This document shows, piece after piece, positions 42,549 through 52,454 of a stretch of 64,000 nt of DNA. The stretch is from contig JADJZF010000004.1 of assembly GCA_016719395.1 (NCBI GenBank), positions 201,735 through 265,734 of the forward strand, read 5' to 3'. The notes under the pieces were generated by a model. The model saw only the letters and a list, made by a program, of their open reading frames with translations, was not told the origin of the DNA and did no database searches. Origin of the DNA: Candidatus Amarobacter glycogenicus. Lineage in GTDB: Bacteria > Chloroflexota > Dehalococcoidia > Tepidiformales > Tepidiformaceae. Position numbers and translations under genes: made by a program. Position 1 is the first letter of the stretch; the number at the start of each line of letters is the position of its first letter.

Positions 42549-43805
42549 ATGCGTTCGCGTTTCCTCACCGGGCTCTGGGCCAAACCCGATTTCGTCCGCC
42601 TCTGGGCAGGGACGACCACTTCGACGTTCGGGTCGCTCATCGGCCAGATCGCTCTCAGTTTCACCGCCATCACTTTCCTCGATGCGACCGCTCCAGAAGT
42701 CGCAGTCCTCGGCGCCAGCCAGTTGGTCCCCGGGTTCCTCGTCAGCCCGTTTGCCGGAGTGTGGGTCGACCGGCTGAGACGCCGGCCCATCATGATCACC
42801 GCGGACCTGGGACGTGCCGCCGCCCTGGCCACCGTGCCGCTGGCCGCGGTGTCCGGCGGGCTGACGATGTACCAGCTGTTCGCTGTGGGCGCGGTGACCA
42901 GTGTCTTGAGCGTCTTCTTTGCCGCCGCGTACCAGAGCTATCTGCCGACGCTGGTAGAACGGAAGGAACTGCTCGAAGGCAATGCCAAGCTCGCCGGCAC
43001 GGCTTCAGTCGCTGAGGTCGCGAGCTTCAGCCTGAGCGGCTGGCTTGTGCAGCTGCTGAAGGCTCCCGGCGCCGTCGCCATCGATGCCGCATCGTTCGTG
43101 GTCTCCGCATACTTTGTCTGGCGGATCAAGGAGCCTGAAGCCGAGATTGTCCGGGACCCCGAGTCCGAGCACTTCTGGCGGGAGGCGAAAGAAGGGGCTC
43201 GCGTGGTCGCGAGCGACGGCGTGCTTCGCGGGCTGGCGGTAGCAGAAGCGCTCCAGGCGATGGGCGAGAAGGTACTCACCACGGTCTATCTGCTCTACCT
43301 GGTGGGCGAGCTCGGCTTCAGTGCGGGCGTGCTCGGCATGATCTTCGCGGTCGGGGGCGTGACATCACTCGGAGGGGCATGGATCGCGAACCGGGGGACA
43401 CTCTTCCTGGGCCGGGTCGGCGCGACGATCATCGCGGCTTCGTTCATGCGGGCCACGGGCGCGGTGTTCATGGCACTTCCTTCCGATAGCGGCTGGTTGG
43501 GCGTGCTCTTGCTCGTACTCGCCCAATTCGTCACCGACCCGTTCTGGACGCTGCACGAGATCCACGATGTGAGCCTGCGCCAGGCGATCACACCCGAACG
43601 GGTGCAAGGACGAATGTTCGCGAACTTCCGGCTGCTGAATTTCGGCTTTGCCGTGCTGGGCACGGTGTTGGGCGGGGTGCTCGGTTCGGTTATCGGGTTC
43701 CGCGAGACGCTGTTCGTGGCCGTGGGGCTCATGTACCTCTCATCGATTGCCGTGTTTCTTTCGCCGGTCCGGGGCGTGAAGCGGCCCGCTGAGGGTGCCG
43801 CCTGA
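42549..43805 (+). CDS. MFS transporter
   Basis: The product is 418 residues with about twelve hydrophobic segments. PDFVRLWAGTTTSTFGSLIGQIALSF at the N-terminus and FAGVWVDRLRRRPIMITADLGRAAAL (loop 2-3 motif) match the MFS_3/enterobactin-exporter-like group. It is likely an exporter of a small hydrophobic compound. The 278 bp upstream hold two small hairpins (ACTGG/CCAGT at about 42436-42451 and CCCCGG/CCGGGG at about 42459-42475) but no riboswitch I can name. Confidence 0.85.
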   Translation: MRSRFLTGLWAKPDFVRLWAGTTTSTFGSLIGQIALSFTAITFLDATAPEVAVLGASQLVPGFLVSPFAGVWVDRLRRRPIMITADLGRAAALATVPLAAVSGGLTMYQLFAVGAVTSVLSVFFAAAYQSYLPTLVERKELLEGNAKLAGTASVAEVASFSLSGWLVQLLKAPGAVAIDAASFVVSAYFVWRIKEPEAEIVRDPESEHFWREAKEGARVVASDGVLRGLAVAEALQAMGEKVLTTVYLLYLVGELGFSAGVLGMIFAVGGVTSLGGAWIANRGTLFLGRVGATIIAASFMRATGAVFMALPSDSGWLGVLLLVLAQFVTDPFWTLHEIHDVSLRQAITPERVQGRMFANFRLLNFGFAVLGTVLGGVLGSVIGFRETLFVAVGLMYLSSIAVFLSPVRGVKRPAEGAA

Positions 43806-43840
43806 TTGCGGGCCCCGGCGAGCCGTGCCGATGATGGGAT

Positions 43841-44416
43841 GTGAAGTTCTTCAGCCGGCGGCAGAACGTCCGGGACGTACGGGAGGGTCAGCCATGCGGC
43901 GGATTCGCTGAGTGGCTGCTGCGTCAGTTCGCGGGGGGCCGCCCGATGGCCTCGATGCCGTATGGCGAGATCGAACGGATTTGTGCGAACGCCGGCTCGT
44001 TGCTCGTCGGCGCCGTGCATGCCCGGCCCGCAGACTTCGAGGGCGTCCTGGCCGTTGGATTGCCAGACATAGACCGCGAGGCCGCGCTCCTCTCGCGACG
44101 GACTGCAGACGGTTTCAGGGCGTCGCTGGCCGACCGGAAGAACACCGTCATGGCCTGGCCGTGGGACCACATGGCAACCAAGGTGGCGTGGGACGCGACG
44201 CGCCAGGAGGACACATCGGAGGCGGCGCTGGGCGCGGCGCTTCTCAGCCTGGGGAGCGTCTATGCCATGCGCCATCGGGAACAGGTAGCGGCTGTGCTGA
44301 GCCTCTGGACGCAGGTGGCAGCGGGGGTGTCGGTCGCGTCCGCCCCTCCGCCGGACCTGTCCCGAATGGGGGCGGAGATGCTGGCGGCCTATGAGGCATC
44401 CCGGACGGCGGCCTGA
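43841..44416 (+). CDS. Hypothetical protein
   Basis: The product is 191 residues from the GTG at 43841 (VKFFSRRQNVRDVREGQPCGG). It looks soluble, with mixed helices and strands (EWLLRQFAGGRPMASMPYGEIERICA, ALGAALLSLGSVYAMRHREQVAAVLSLW). No domain, signal peptide or catalytic motif is recognised. It sits between the MFS gene and the gene at 44471 in the same direction. Confidence 0.5.
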   Translation: MKFFSRRQNVRDVREGQPCGGFAEWLLRQFAGGRPMASMPYGEIERICANAGSLLVGAVHARPADFEGVLAVGLPDIDREAALLSRRTADGFRASLADRKNTVMAWPWDHMATKVAWDATRQEDTSEAALGAALLSLGSVYAMRHREQVAAVLSLWTQVAAGVSVASAPPPDLSRMGAEMLAAYEASRTAA

Positions 44417-44470
44417 CCGTGCCGCCGGTGGGGCTGCCCCCAGGCGGGACGAACTTGGTACCCTTGCTGT

Positions 44471-44851
44471 ATGCCCGAGCAGTACGCAGCGACCGACAAG
44501 CGCACCGGCCTGGAAGTGGCCGTGACCGGAGAGTTCCCGCCGCACCACGATGACCGCATCCGCATCGCGCGGACGACGACGCTCTTCACGCGCCTGATGT
44601 CGACGATCCTCGCTACCGAGAATGAGACCGAGCGGCGGGAGCGCTTCCACGCGATCGAGACGCAACTCGAAATGGCCGAGGCACTCATCCGCCAGGACAT
44701 CCCCGAAGTACAGAGGCTCATGCGGACCACCCTGGAGAAGATGGGTATCACGCCTGAGCAGATGGACGAGATGGCGAAGAAGATCCTCGACCAGCTACGT
44801 GACGGCGGCGGTGATTTCCCGGACTTCCTCTCGTCTCCGGAAGAGGATTAG
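44471..44851 (+). CDS. Hypothetical small protein
   Basis: The product is 126 residues. The N-terminal third is polar (GLEVAVTGEFPPHHDDRIRIA); the rest is helical (ERFHAIETQLEMAEALIRQD, EVQRLMRTTLEKMGITPEQMDEMAKKIL), with a Gly/acidic end. I do not recognise a family. It is convergent with the cysteine synthase gene, with about 20 bp between the ends. Confidence 0.5.
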   Translation: MPEQYAATDKRTGLEVAVTGEFPPHHDDRIRIARTTTLFTRLMSTILATENETERRERFHAIETQLEMAEALIRQDIPEVQRLMRTTLEKMGITPEQMDEMAKKILDQLRDGGGDFPDFLSSPEED

Positions 44852-44871
44852 CCCTTCGCCCGGCGCCAGAC

Positions 44872-45831
44872 TTACCACCACAGGATGTCGTCGAGCGGGT
44901 CTTCGCCGTCGTCGGGTTGATCATCGCCGTCGTCTTCCCGCCAGAGGTCGGTGCCGAGATACTTCCATCCACCGTCGGCGAAGATGAGGACGACGTTTCC
45001 GCTGGTCATCCGCCCGGCCAGGCGCATGCCGGCGTGGAGGACGGCGCCGCTGCTGATGCCGCCAAAAATGCCTTCCGCCAACATGGCGCGGCGTGCATGG
45101 GAAAAGGCATGGCGGTTGCCAACGAGGATTTTGCCATCGAGGACTGCTTCATCGAGGACAGGAGGAATGAACCCGTCCTCGAGAGACTTGAGGCCCTGGA
45201 CGTGGACGCCAAGGCGCGGTTCGACACCGTAGATGTGGCAGGCCGGGTTGGCTTCCTTGAGCCGCCGGCCGGCACCGCTGCCCGTGCCGCCCGTGCCCAT
45301 GCCAGCGACCAGCGCGTGGACGCCCCCGGCCTCCGCGAGGTCGGCCAGGATCTCCGCGGCCGTGGTTTCGTAGTGAGTGCGGGCGTTTTCGGGACTGTCG
45401 AACTGGCCGAGGTAGTAGGCGCCGGTCTCGCGGGAGATGTCCTTCGCCACTTCGCGAGCGCTCTTGATGCCAGCCTGCCGGGGGACTCGACGGATTCCGG
45501 CGCCATAGACCAGCAGAAGTTGCTCGATCTCGGGATAGACGCTTTCAGGTACGCAGACTTCCACGGGGTGTCCCATGAGCCTTCCGAACATTGCCAGGGC
45601 AACGCCGGTGTTGCCGGTGGACGCTTCGACGATGGCCTGTCCGGGAGCGAGTGCACCGGACGCGCGGGCGCTCTCGAGGATGCGGAGCACGATCCGGTCC
45701 TTGATGCTGCCGGTGGGGTTCTGGGCTTCGAGCTTGGCGAAAAGCCGTACGCCGGGGTTCGGCGAGAGCGAGCGAAGCTCGACGAGCGGCGTGTTGCCTA
45801 CCAGGCCCCGGACTGACTCGAAGGCTTTCAC
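44872..45831 (-). CDS. Cysteine synthase family protein
   Basis: The product is 319 residues from the GTG at 45831. PLP lysine 44 lies in NPTGSIKDRIVLRIL, and the phosphate loop is STGNTGVALAMF (71 onward). The pyridine-ring Ser lies in the final GGISSGAVLHAG. It would make cysteine from O-acetylserine or a phosphorylated serine plus sulfide; CysK and CysM cannot be separated with certainty here. The C-terminus carries an unusual acidic tail (DDGDDQPDDGEDPLDD, ILWW). Confidence 0.88.
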   Translation of the reverse strand: MKAFESVRGLVGNTPLVELRSLSPNPGVRLFAKLEAQNPTGSIKDRIVLRILESARASGALAPGQAIVEASTGNTGVALAMFGRLMGHPVEVCVPESVYPEIEQLLLVYGAGIRRVPRQAGIKSAREVAKDISRETGAYYLGQFDSPENARTHYETTAAEILADLAEAGGVHALVAGMGTGGTGSGAGRRLKEANPACHIYGVEPRLGVHVQGLKSLEDGFIPPVLDEAVLDGKILVGNRHAFSHARRAMLAEGIFGGISSGAVLHAGMRLAGRMTSGNVVLIFADGGWKYLGTDLWREDDGDDQPDDGEDPLDDILWW

Positions 45832-45859
45832 GCGCCCATTATCCGTCGCCCGGGGCGGC

Positions 45860-46447
45860 TCAGTCCCATGCCGGGGGTTCCGGGTAGTACTCCATGTACT
45901 TTTGCGTGGCCTTCGCCACTTCGGCCCCCCAGATCTTCCCAACGAGGTGCAGGCTCATGTCGATGCCGGCCGACACGCCGGATGACGTGATTACCCGGCC
46001 GTTATCGACGAAGCGCGTGTTCTCGATCGTCTCGGTCCCGGTGGCTTTCAGTTCCGAAATCGAGCCCCAGTGTGTGGTCGCCCTCAGGCCGTTGAGGATG
46101 CCGGCCCTTTCCAGCAGCAATGCGCCGGTGCAAACCGAGGTGGTGTACTCCGCCCGCGCGTCCATCTTCGAGAGGAACGCGATCATCTCTGGATTGTCGA
46201 CCTCAACGCGCGTGGCGAGGCCGCCGGGAACGAGCACGATGTCAGCTTTCGGGCAGTCCTCGAACGCGAATTCGGCGACAACCTGGAGGCCCTTCGCGCA
46301 CTTCACCAGGCCGGCACGCTCGGCCACGGTGAAGGCGATGACATCTCCGCGGGTGACCAGCCCGGCCATCGTGAACACTTCCCACGGACCGACGAAGTCA
46401 AGCTCCTCGACACCTTCGAACAGGACAACCGCAACGGATTTCGCCAT
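45860..46447 (-). CDS. DJ-1/PfpI-family protein
   Basis: The product is 195 residues from the ATG at 46447 (MAKSVAVVLFEGVEELDFVGPWEVF); an ATG at 46471 is also possible. The nucleophile elbow is TTSVCTGALLLERAG, followed by TTHW, as in isonitrile-hydratase-like and ThiJ members. An N-terminal acidic residue (EELDFVGPWE) is present. The function could be hydrolase, chaperone or glyoxalase-like. It is probably cotranscribed with the cysteine synthase 28 bp downstream. Confidence 0.85.
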   Translation of the reverse strand: MAKSVAVVLFEGVEELDFVGPWEVFTMAGLVTRGDVIAFTVAERAGLVKCAKGLQVVAEFAFEDCPKADIVLVPGGLATRVEVDNPEMIAFLSKMDARAEYTTSVCTGALLLERAGILNGLRATTHWGSISELKATGTETIENTRFVDNGRVITSSGVSAGIDMSLHLVGKIWGAEVAKATQKYMEYYPEPPAWD

Positions 46448-46528
46448 CGCCACACCCCCAGGGATGGACATGGTGGCGGATGGCAGAGTCGCCTGGCAGA
46501 GCCAATCCGCTGCCGGGTGGGCATGGAG

Positions 46529-47311
46529 TCAGGACTTCTTGAGGAAGAGCTGGAGTTCCATCACTCCCTTATCTTCCATTCCGACCACCTTGGGCGAGTT
46601 GGGTTTGTTGATCTCGTAGTCGGCGAACTGGAGCGTGATCTGCCCGACAACGACGAGGGTGCCGTTCTTGAGCGTGACTTCGGCGGGGACTTCGACGGAC
46701 TTCGTTACGCCGTGCAGCGTGAGGTCGCCCTTGAGAGTGACTTTCGCGGTCGTGCCGCTCTCAACGGTTGCGGGGACATCGACCGCTCCGGTGAGCTTGA
46801 ACTCCGAGGTCGGGAACTTGGAGTACTCGATGCCCTGGTTGCGGAGCTGGCCGTCACGCAGCGACTCCTGGCTCTTCAGGGCGGTCATATCTGCGGTAAT
46901 GGTTCCGGCGGTGGCTTTGTTCCCGGCGATGGTGACGGTGCCGGTGACCTTCGCGGTCCGGCCAACGGCCTCGGTGCCGCCGATGCCGGCGAGCTCTTCC
47001 TTCACGCGGTAACCGACGAACGTTTCAACACTCGTGTCGACGTTCCATGTGCCGTTGATGCCGGTGCTGGTGGTAGGGCCGCCGGCGGTGGGGGCGGTGG
47101 TCGCACCCGACGCCGGCGTTGTACCGGCCGCGGCTGTGGCTGTCGCCTTGTCCAACGATTCGAGCGCCGAGTCGGTGGAGACCGCTTCGGGCCCGTCTTC
47201 GCGCAACACGAAGAACCAGAGCACAAACGCCCCGACTGCCAGGACCGCAAAGCCGGCGATGGCGCCGCCGATCATCTTCAGGTTCAAAGGACTCTCCTCC
47301 GGGGTCAACAC
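46529..47311 (-). CDS. YceI-family protein, membrane-anchored
   Basis: The product is 260 residues. Residues about 13-35 form a membrane anchor, followed by an Ala/Thr/Pro linker and a YceI lipocalin-like domain from about residue 88 (GTWNVDTSVETFVGYRVKEEL, then SEFKLTGAVDVPA, KVTLKGDLTLHGVTKSVEVPAEV). YceI proteins bind isoprenoid or amphiphilic ligands outside the cell. The start MLTPEESPLNLK could be shortened to a TTG/ATG a few codons later. Confidence 0.85.
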   Translation of the reverse strand: MLTPEESPLNLKMIGGAIAGFAVLAVGAFVLWFFVLREDGPEAVSTDSALESLDKATATAAAGTTPASGATTAPTAGGPTTSTGINGTWNVDTSVETFVGYRVKEELAGIGGTEAVGRTAKVTGTVTIAGNKATAGTITADMTALKSQESLRDGQLRNQGIEYSKFPTSEFKLTGAVDVPATVESGTTAKVTLKGDLTLHGVTKSVEVPAEVTLKNGTLVVVGQITLQFADYEINKPNSPKVVGMEDKGVMELQLFLKKS

Positions 47312-47429
47312 CCAACCGCTGGGATACTCACGGAGCTTTCTTAGAGTTTCGTGAGAAAGGTAACGATCGCTTCACCAAAGCATAGGGAGCGCTGGAACAA
47401 GGAACGGTGAAACGGGATGCACGCAAAAC

Positions 47430-47451
47430 GGGGGAGGCCATGGCCTCCCCC
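47430..47451 (-). terminator. Terminator of the thiolase gene
   Basis: A perfect 11-bp-arm palindrome (GGGGGAGGCCA and its complement) lies 30 bp beyond the thiolase stop. On the minus strand it is followed by GTTTTGC. Confidence 0.65.
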
Positions 47452-47480
47452 GCGTTGCTTGTTTGGCCGAAGCCGAAGGA

Positions 47481-48785
47481 TTACATGCGCTCGATGATGG
47501 TGCTGATGCCCATGCCGGCGCCGATGCACTGGGTGGCGAGGCCGTAGCGGCCACCGCTGCGGCGCAGTTCGTGCGCGACGGCGAGGACGAGGCGGGCGCC
47601 GGTCGCGCCGAGCGGGTGCCCGAGAGCGATCGAGCCGCCGTTCACGTTCACGCGGTCGAGCGGGATACCGAGTTCCTTGCAGCTCGGGATGACCTGGGCT
47701 GCGAAGGCTTCGTTGAACTCGACGCGGTCGATCTGGTCGGCGGTGATACCGGCGTGGCGGAGCGCCTTGCGGGTTGAAGGGATCGGCCCAAGGCCCATGA
47801 CCTGGGGCTTCACTCCGGCGATGCCGAAGCCGACGATGCGGGCCAGCGGCGTGAGGCCGAGTTCGAGTGCCTTCTTCTCGCTCATGATGAGCGCCGCGCT
47901 GAAGCCATCGTTCGTCGGGCAGCTGTTGCCGGCCGTGATCCGGATTTCCTGGCCGGTCGGGCTGACGACGCCCTTAATGGCCGGCAGCGAACCGAGGGTC
48001 TCCATGTTGGTACCGGGGCGAATGCACTCGTCGCGGTCGAAGATGATCGTCTTGCCGCGCTCGGCCTCGACCCAGTTGCCCTCGGCATCGAAGACCGGCT
48101 CTTCGACTTCGAGCGGGATGATCTCGTCCTTGTAGATGCCCTTCTCGTAGGCAGCGACAGCCTTCTTGTGGCTGTCGACCGAGAACTGGTCCATGTCCTC
48201 GCGGCTGAGCCCGTAGACCTCTGCCGCATTCTGGGCCGTCTGGGTCATCGAAAGGACGGGCGAGTAATCCAGGATCTCATCCGGGAAGGGGACGCTGAAG
48301 TCCTGGAAGTGGTTGGCGGCCATGTTGCGCTGGACATCGGTCTGCTTCAGGCGCTTCTGGTTGAATTCGGTGATGCGGGTGGCGGTGCCACGCGGGCCAC
48401 CACCGAGGGAACGGCCCATGCGCTCGGCGCCGATGGCGATGCCGGCTTCGGTCGCTCCAACCATGATGGACTGGGCAACGCGGTGGAGCGTTTCCATGGA
48501 TGAACCGCACTGGCGGTTGCTATCGACGGCGGAGATTTCGGCCGGGAGGCCGGCGAGCCGGGCGATGGTATCGGCGCCGATGCCGGCGAGTTCGCCCGCG
48601 CCACCGACATTGCCCATGGCGATGTCTTCGATGAGGGCCGGGTCGACCTTCGGGTTGCGCTCGAGGAGTGCGCGCACGACCTGTGCGCCCACTTCGTCCA
48701 GGCGGGTGGCGACGAGTTTGCCGCGTCCGCCGCGGCCGAATGCCGAGCGGGCTCCATCAACGATGACGGCGTTCTGAAGTTGCAA
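47481..48785 (-). CDS. Thiolase-family acetyl-CoA acyltransferase
   Basis: The product is 434 residues from the TTG at 48785 (LQLQNAVIVDGARSAFGRGG). The acyl-carrying Cys93 is in NRQCGSSMETLH. The NEAFAAQ and GGSIALGHPLGATGARL motifs and the second Cys in LATQCIGAGMG are in place. A variant GNSCPTNDGFSA replaces the usual GNASGINDGA. It cleaves or forms 3-ketoacyl-CoA in beta-oxidation or ketone metabolism and would fit the acyl-CoA dehydrogenase at 22910-24085. Longer upstream starts are low-complexity and rejected. Confidence 0.92.
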   Translation of the reverse strand: MQLQNAVIVDGARSAFGRGGRGKLVATRLDEVGAQVVRALLERNPKVDPALIEDIAMGNVGGAGELAGIGADTIARLAGLPAEISAVDSNRQCGSSMETLHRVAQSIMVGATEAGIAIGAERMGRSLGGGPRGTATRITEFNQKRLKQTDVQRNMAANHFQDFSVPFPDEILDYSPVLSMTQTAQNAAEVYGLSREDMDQFSVDSHKKAVAAYEKGIYKDEIIPLEVEEPVFDAEGNWVEAERGKTIIFDRDECIRPGTNMETLGSLPAIKGVVSPTGQEIRITAGNSCPTNDGFSAALIMSEKKALELGLTPLARIVGFGIAGVKPQVMGLGPIPSTRKALRHAGITADQIDRVEFNEAFAAQVIPSCKELGIPLDRVNVNGGSIALGHPLGATGARLVLAVAHELRRSGGRYGLATQCIGAGMGISTIIERM

Positions 48786-48909
48786 CGTGTTTTCCTTGTA
48801 GTGAACTGGGCTGCCCGTACCCCCGGGCATGACCCGCAAACGCTCGCATGGTAGCGGATTCCGCGGAACTTGCGAATCGCCCCCACAACAACACCCGGCG
48901 GAGGTTTGG

Positions 48910-49092
48910 TTACTTCGTGTTCGCGCGGGGTTCCTGCCGCGGCTCGGCCGGAGCCGGAGCAGTCGAAAAGTGGCGAGTCCACTCCGGCGGCGCGGCCTGA
49001 TCTTCGCCGGCACGACACGGCCCGCAGCGGCCGTGAGCGCGGGAAAGGTCGGAGTGGAGGGCCGAACCGCAGGTCTTACAGGTACCGTGCAT
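48910..49092 (-). CDS. Small zinc-ribbon-like protein
   Basis: The product is 60 residues. CKTCGSAL and RCGPC, 14 residues apart, form a CxxC...CxxC zinc-knuckle pattern, followed by a disordered Pro/Ala tail. It sits divergently behind the thiolase gene. Real but very small; function unknown. A chance open frame cannot be excluded. Confidence 0.4.
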   Translation of the reverse strand: MHGTCKTCGSALHSDLSRAHGRCGPCRAGEDQAAPPEWTRHFSTAPAPAEPRQEPRANTK

Positions 49093-49324
49093 GCGTGCCT
49101 TCGAGTATACCGTTGATGCCGCCGGGGGACTGATTTGTGGGGAGAAATCCGTAGGAAAACCGGGTGAATCCCCTACTCACAGGTTCACGCTCGGGTTGTT
49201 CTACTGCGAAAACACGGTGGTATAGTGATCCCCTGGTGCTGGCGGGGGCCTGCCGATTTCGTCGTCGGGATGCACCAGGGCCGCATCCCCGTGTCCATCC
49301 TGGTAGTTAAAGGACGGTCTCCGT

Positions 49325-51800
49325 TTGACCGAACCCCTCCAGGTTGGCCAGTTCGCCATCGTTGACGGTGAACCGGTCGACCGGGGGCCGAATGCCGGCG
49401 TCTTTCGCGGCAAGGGCCCCGCCGACGACCGCGCGGAGTTGTTTCTCCTGGCAGAAGGCACCACGCCGGCGGGCGAGGCGTTTGCCGGACACGTGATCTC
49501 AGATCTCGGCCAGGTCTTCGCGGGGCTCGATATGAGCCTGACGGGTTCGCTGGGCCGCCTCTTCCAGGAGGCCGAACGAAACGTCGGCGATTGGAACCGG
49601 AAGAGCATCGCCCAGCACCGCGTGGCGCTTGGGCTTTCGGCATTTGGCCGGCGGGGCGAACAGGCCGTGATCGCCCAGGCAGGTCCCACGGCCGCCTTCC
49701 TTCTTTCACGACGGGCGAATGACTTCGTTCTGCGCCGACGGCGAACACGGAAGCGCGCTGGGCTCGGCTCCAGTCCAGCCCCAATTGACGCGCATCCCGT
49801 TCGGGGAGGGCGACCGCCTGCTCTTGCTTTCCAGCAGTGCAGTCATCGAGCTTGATGATGAGCTCATCGAGGGGATCCTGGCGCTTCCCGAAGAACAGGT
49901 CTTACCCAACCTCTACCGCCGTTTGCAGCAGATGCGCCAGGCGACCGTCCTGCTGGTGACGGGGCCGCGCCCCGAGGGACTCGACGACACCGAGGAAACG
50001 ACGGGCGACGACTACATCATCGGTGGCGACTCGGCGGCGCCCGGGCGGGAATCCGGGGGCATGTTTCAGCCGAGTCTCTTCATCGAAGATGAGGACCAGG
50101 GCGTCGTGCTCTCGGCAAGGGCGCATTTGCTGGAAGTCACGCCGCGCCGGGCCATTGCGAGCCCCGCTCCCCTGATGGCGATGGAAGCCCCGGCGCCGTT
50201 ACTGCGTGCCGCCGGGGAGTCAGCGATCTCCATCAACCGGCTGGCCGCGGAAGGGGCGGCGCGTGCGGCTCGCTCGCGCGCCGCTGTCGCGACGATTTCC
50301 GCTGAGGCAGCGGCTGCGCCGGCCGCGGTCATTCCCGCGTGGCGGACGCCGGGTGGCGGATACGTCGCCCATTCCCCGGTCAACGTCCTCGGCAACCAGC
50401 CGCCGTCATCGAACAGGCCCCGAAAGACGCAGAGCTTCTCGCGTGGGCTGGTCTCTTCGGGGGCGCCGCCTGCGCGCCCCGAGCTCCTCGCCGAGGACCT
50501 TCCCCTGGCGGCGGAGCTCGCGGCGGGGCAGCGGGCACGTTCCTCGGTGCAGTCCTCTGCTTCTGAGACTCTGGCCGCCGAGAACGGCGCCGCTATAAAC
50601 GGGGGTACGGCACTCGTCCGGCCGCGCACCAACATGGGTGGGCGCTGGAAGGGTGGGAACTCGTTCGGACATCGCTCGGTCGTCGCGGGTCAGCTCCCGC
50701 CGGCGTGGATGGTGATCCTGGGAGCGCTCATCATCCTCGTGCTCCTGGCGGGGATCGCAACGGTCCCGCGGCTCCTTCGAGACGGCGATGGCGAACGCGT
50801 GGAGACCCTGCTCACCGGGGCGCAACAGCGAGTCGCTGCTTCCAATGCCCAGGTAGACCCGGCGCAGAAGCGCCAGCTCCTGACGGAGGCCCAGGCAATG
50901 CTCCTGGCCGTGCGCGAAAAAGGGGAAAACGCCCAGGCCGAGCAACTCATCAGCGAAGTGGCGGGCGCGATTTCGAAGATGGACAGCATCTTCGAGCCGC
51001 AGCGCGTCGAAGCGATTGCTTCTCTCGAGCAGTTCGGGACGAAGCCCGTAGCGGTCAGCCGTATCGCAGCAGGGAACGACGCCGTCTACCTGCTGGATGT
51101 GAATTCGGCGCAGGTGATCGCGGTGAGGTCGAACGGCGCGGAGCCGCAGATTGTCTTCTCCGAGAACAAGGACGAGAAGCGCGGGAAGCCGATCGCGATT
51201 GCTCACCTGGATGAATCGGACCTTGGCGGTCCCGTGCTGCTCATTGCCGATGCCGCGAACAAGCTCTGGATGTACTCCCGGGTTGACGGCCTTCGGACGG
51301 TTTCCTTCGCGGCGCCCGCGAACCTGGCGATCAGCGATATCACCGTGAACGGGCCGGACCTGTTCGTCCTTGATGCCGGCCAGTCGACCATCTACCGGTA
51401 CCTCCAGACTCCCCAGGGCTTCCCGAACGCACCGCTCGCTGCGCTGAAGAACAGCGACCTCGGCAATGCCCGCAGGCTGATGGTCGATGGCGAGTTCATC
51501 ACGACCGACGCCGATGGGACGGTTCACCGCTTCATCGCCGGCGGGCAGACGGCGATTACGTTCTCACAGGCAGGTATCGACCGGAAATTGGTGGCTCCCG
51601 AGGCGGTGCAGGCGATGACCGATCGGAGTGAAGTGGCGATCCTCGATGCCTCGAACGACCGGATCGTGGTGCTCCGGCGCGATGGCGGTTTCGCCCGGCA
51701 GTACCGGCATAAGGACTTCGATGGGGCCAGCGCATTCGTGATCCGTAAGGGCGACGCCTTGATCTTCAGCGGTGGCCAGCTCCGCCGCGTGATCTTCTGA
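49325..51800 (+). CDS. PP2C-like/membrane/beta-propeller-like protein, one frame break
   Basis: The N-terminal frame (VGQFAIVDGEPVDRGPNAG, then AGHVISDLGQVFAGLD, LGLSAFGRRGEQAVIAQAGPTAAFL) reads like a degenerate PP2C phosphatase domain. Near 49705 the frame shifts by one extra base and continues FHDGRMTSFCADGEH, then IPFGEGDRLLLLSSSAVIELDD, the typical end of that domain. A long Ala/Pro-rich linker follows, then one membrane segment (PAWMVILGALIILVLLAGIA, about residue 460 of the joined protein). The outer part has repeated strands such as VYLLDVNSAQVIAVRSNG, LFVLDAGQSTIYRYL and VAILDASNDRIVVLRRDG, like a beta-propeller. The joined protein has about 825 residues. The phosphatase metal Asp residues are not clear, so it may be a sensor rather than an enzyme. 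Confidence 0.6.
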
Positions 51801-51854
51801 TCCGGGTCCCCGGCGTAGCCCCCGCCGCGTCGGATATGCCATACTGAAGCTCTC

Positions 51855-52298
51855 GTGGGACAGTCTTCCGTAGGCGAATTGACAGAATTGGGAACTTCTC
51901 AGCCGGTGGCGCTTCGAGTGCCGAGCCGTCACCGGTTGGTCCGGTGGTTGTTCATCGGCCTCGGCTCCCTGCTCGTTGGTGTCGGCGTCCTCGGGATCTT
52001 TTTGCCACTGTTGCCATCGACGGTGTTCTTCCTGATGGCGGCCGCCTGCTATGGGAAGAGTTCGCCCTCGGCGTATCACTGGCTCACAACCAACCGCTGG
52101 TTCGGCAGCCATCTCCGCGACTACAAGGAAGAGCGCGGCGCGACGGTCGGGGCAAAGGTGATGTCTATTGGTTCGCTCTGGCTGGGCATCGGAGTGACCG
52201 AAGTGCTGATCGACAACACGTGGCTCAGGCTGACACTGCTCGCGGTTGCCCTGGGTGTTTCGGCCCATCTCATGCTGTTGAAGACGATTCGGCGGTAA
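51855..52298 (+). CDS. DUF454/YbaN-family membrane protein
   Basis: The product is 147 residues from the GTG at 51855. Two hydrophobic hairpins surround the signature LGIFLPLLPSTVFFLMAAACYGKSSPSAYHWL and NRWFGSHLRDYKEERG, which defines the family. The function is unknown. The N-terminal 25 residues are a polar extension. It follows the PP2C-like gene in the same direction. Confidence 0.85.
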   Translation: MGQSSVGELTELGTSQPVALRVPSRHRLVRWLFIGLGSLLVGVGVLGIFLPLLPSTVFFLMAAACYGKSSPSAYHWLTTNRWFGSHLRDYKEERGATVGAKVMSIGSLWLGIGVTEVLIDNTWLRLTLLAVALGVSAHLMLLKTIRR

Positions 52299-52426
52299 AC
52301 GTTCGCCATGCCGCGCTTGAGCCGCGTGCACCGGGGCGACTCCCGGCGCCGATGGGCCAAACAGGCCACAAACTGGTTGCCTATCCATCCATACGCGCAT
52401 TCTTCACCTTCTACCAAGAAAACACC

Positions 52427-52454
52427 TTGACAGGCGGATCTGGAGGAGTACTTT
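52427..52454 (+). promoter_or_regulatory. Sigma70-like promoter of a candidate RNA
   Basis: A perfect TTGACA (52427-52432) and TACTTT (52449-52454) are 16 bp apart, in a gene-free stretch. Transcription would start near 52461. Confidence 0.5.
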
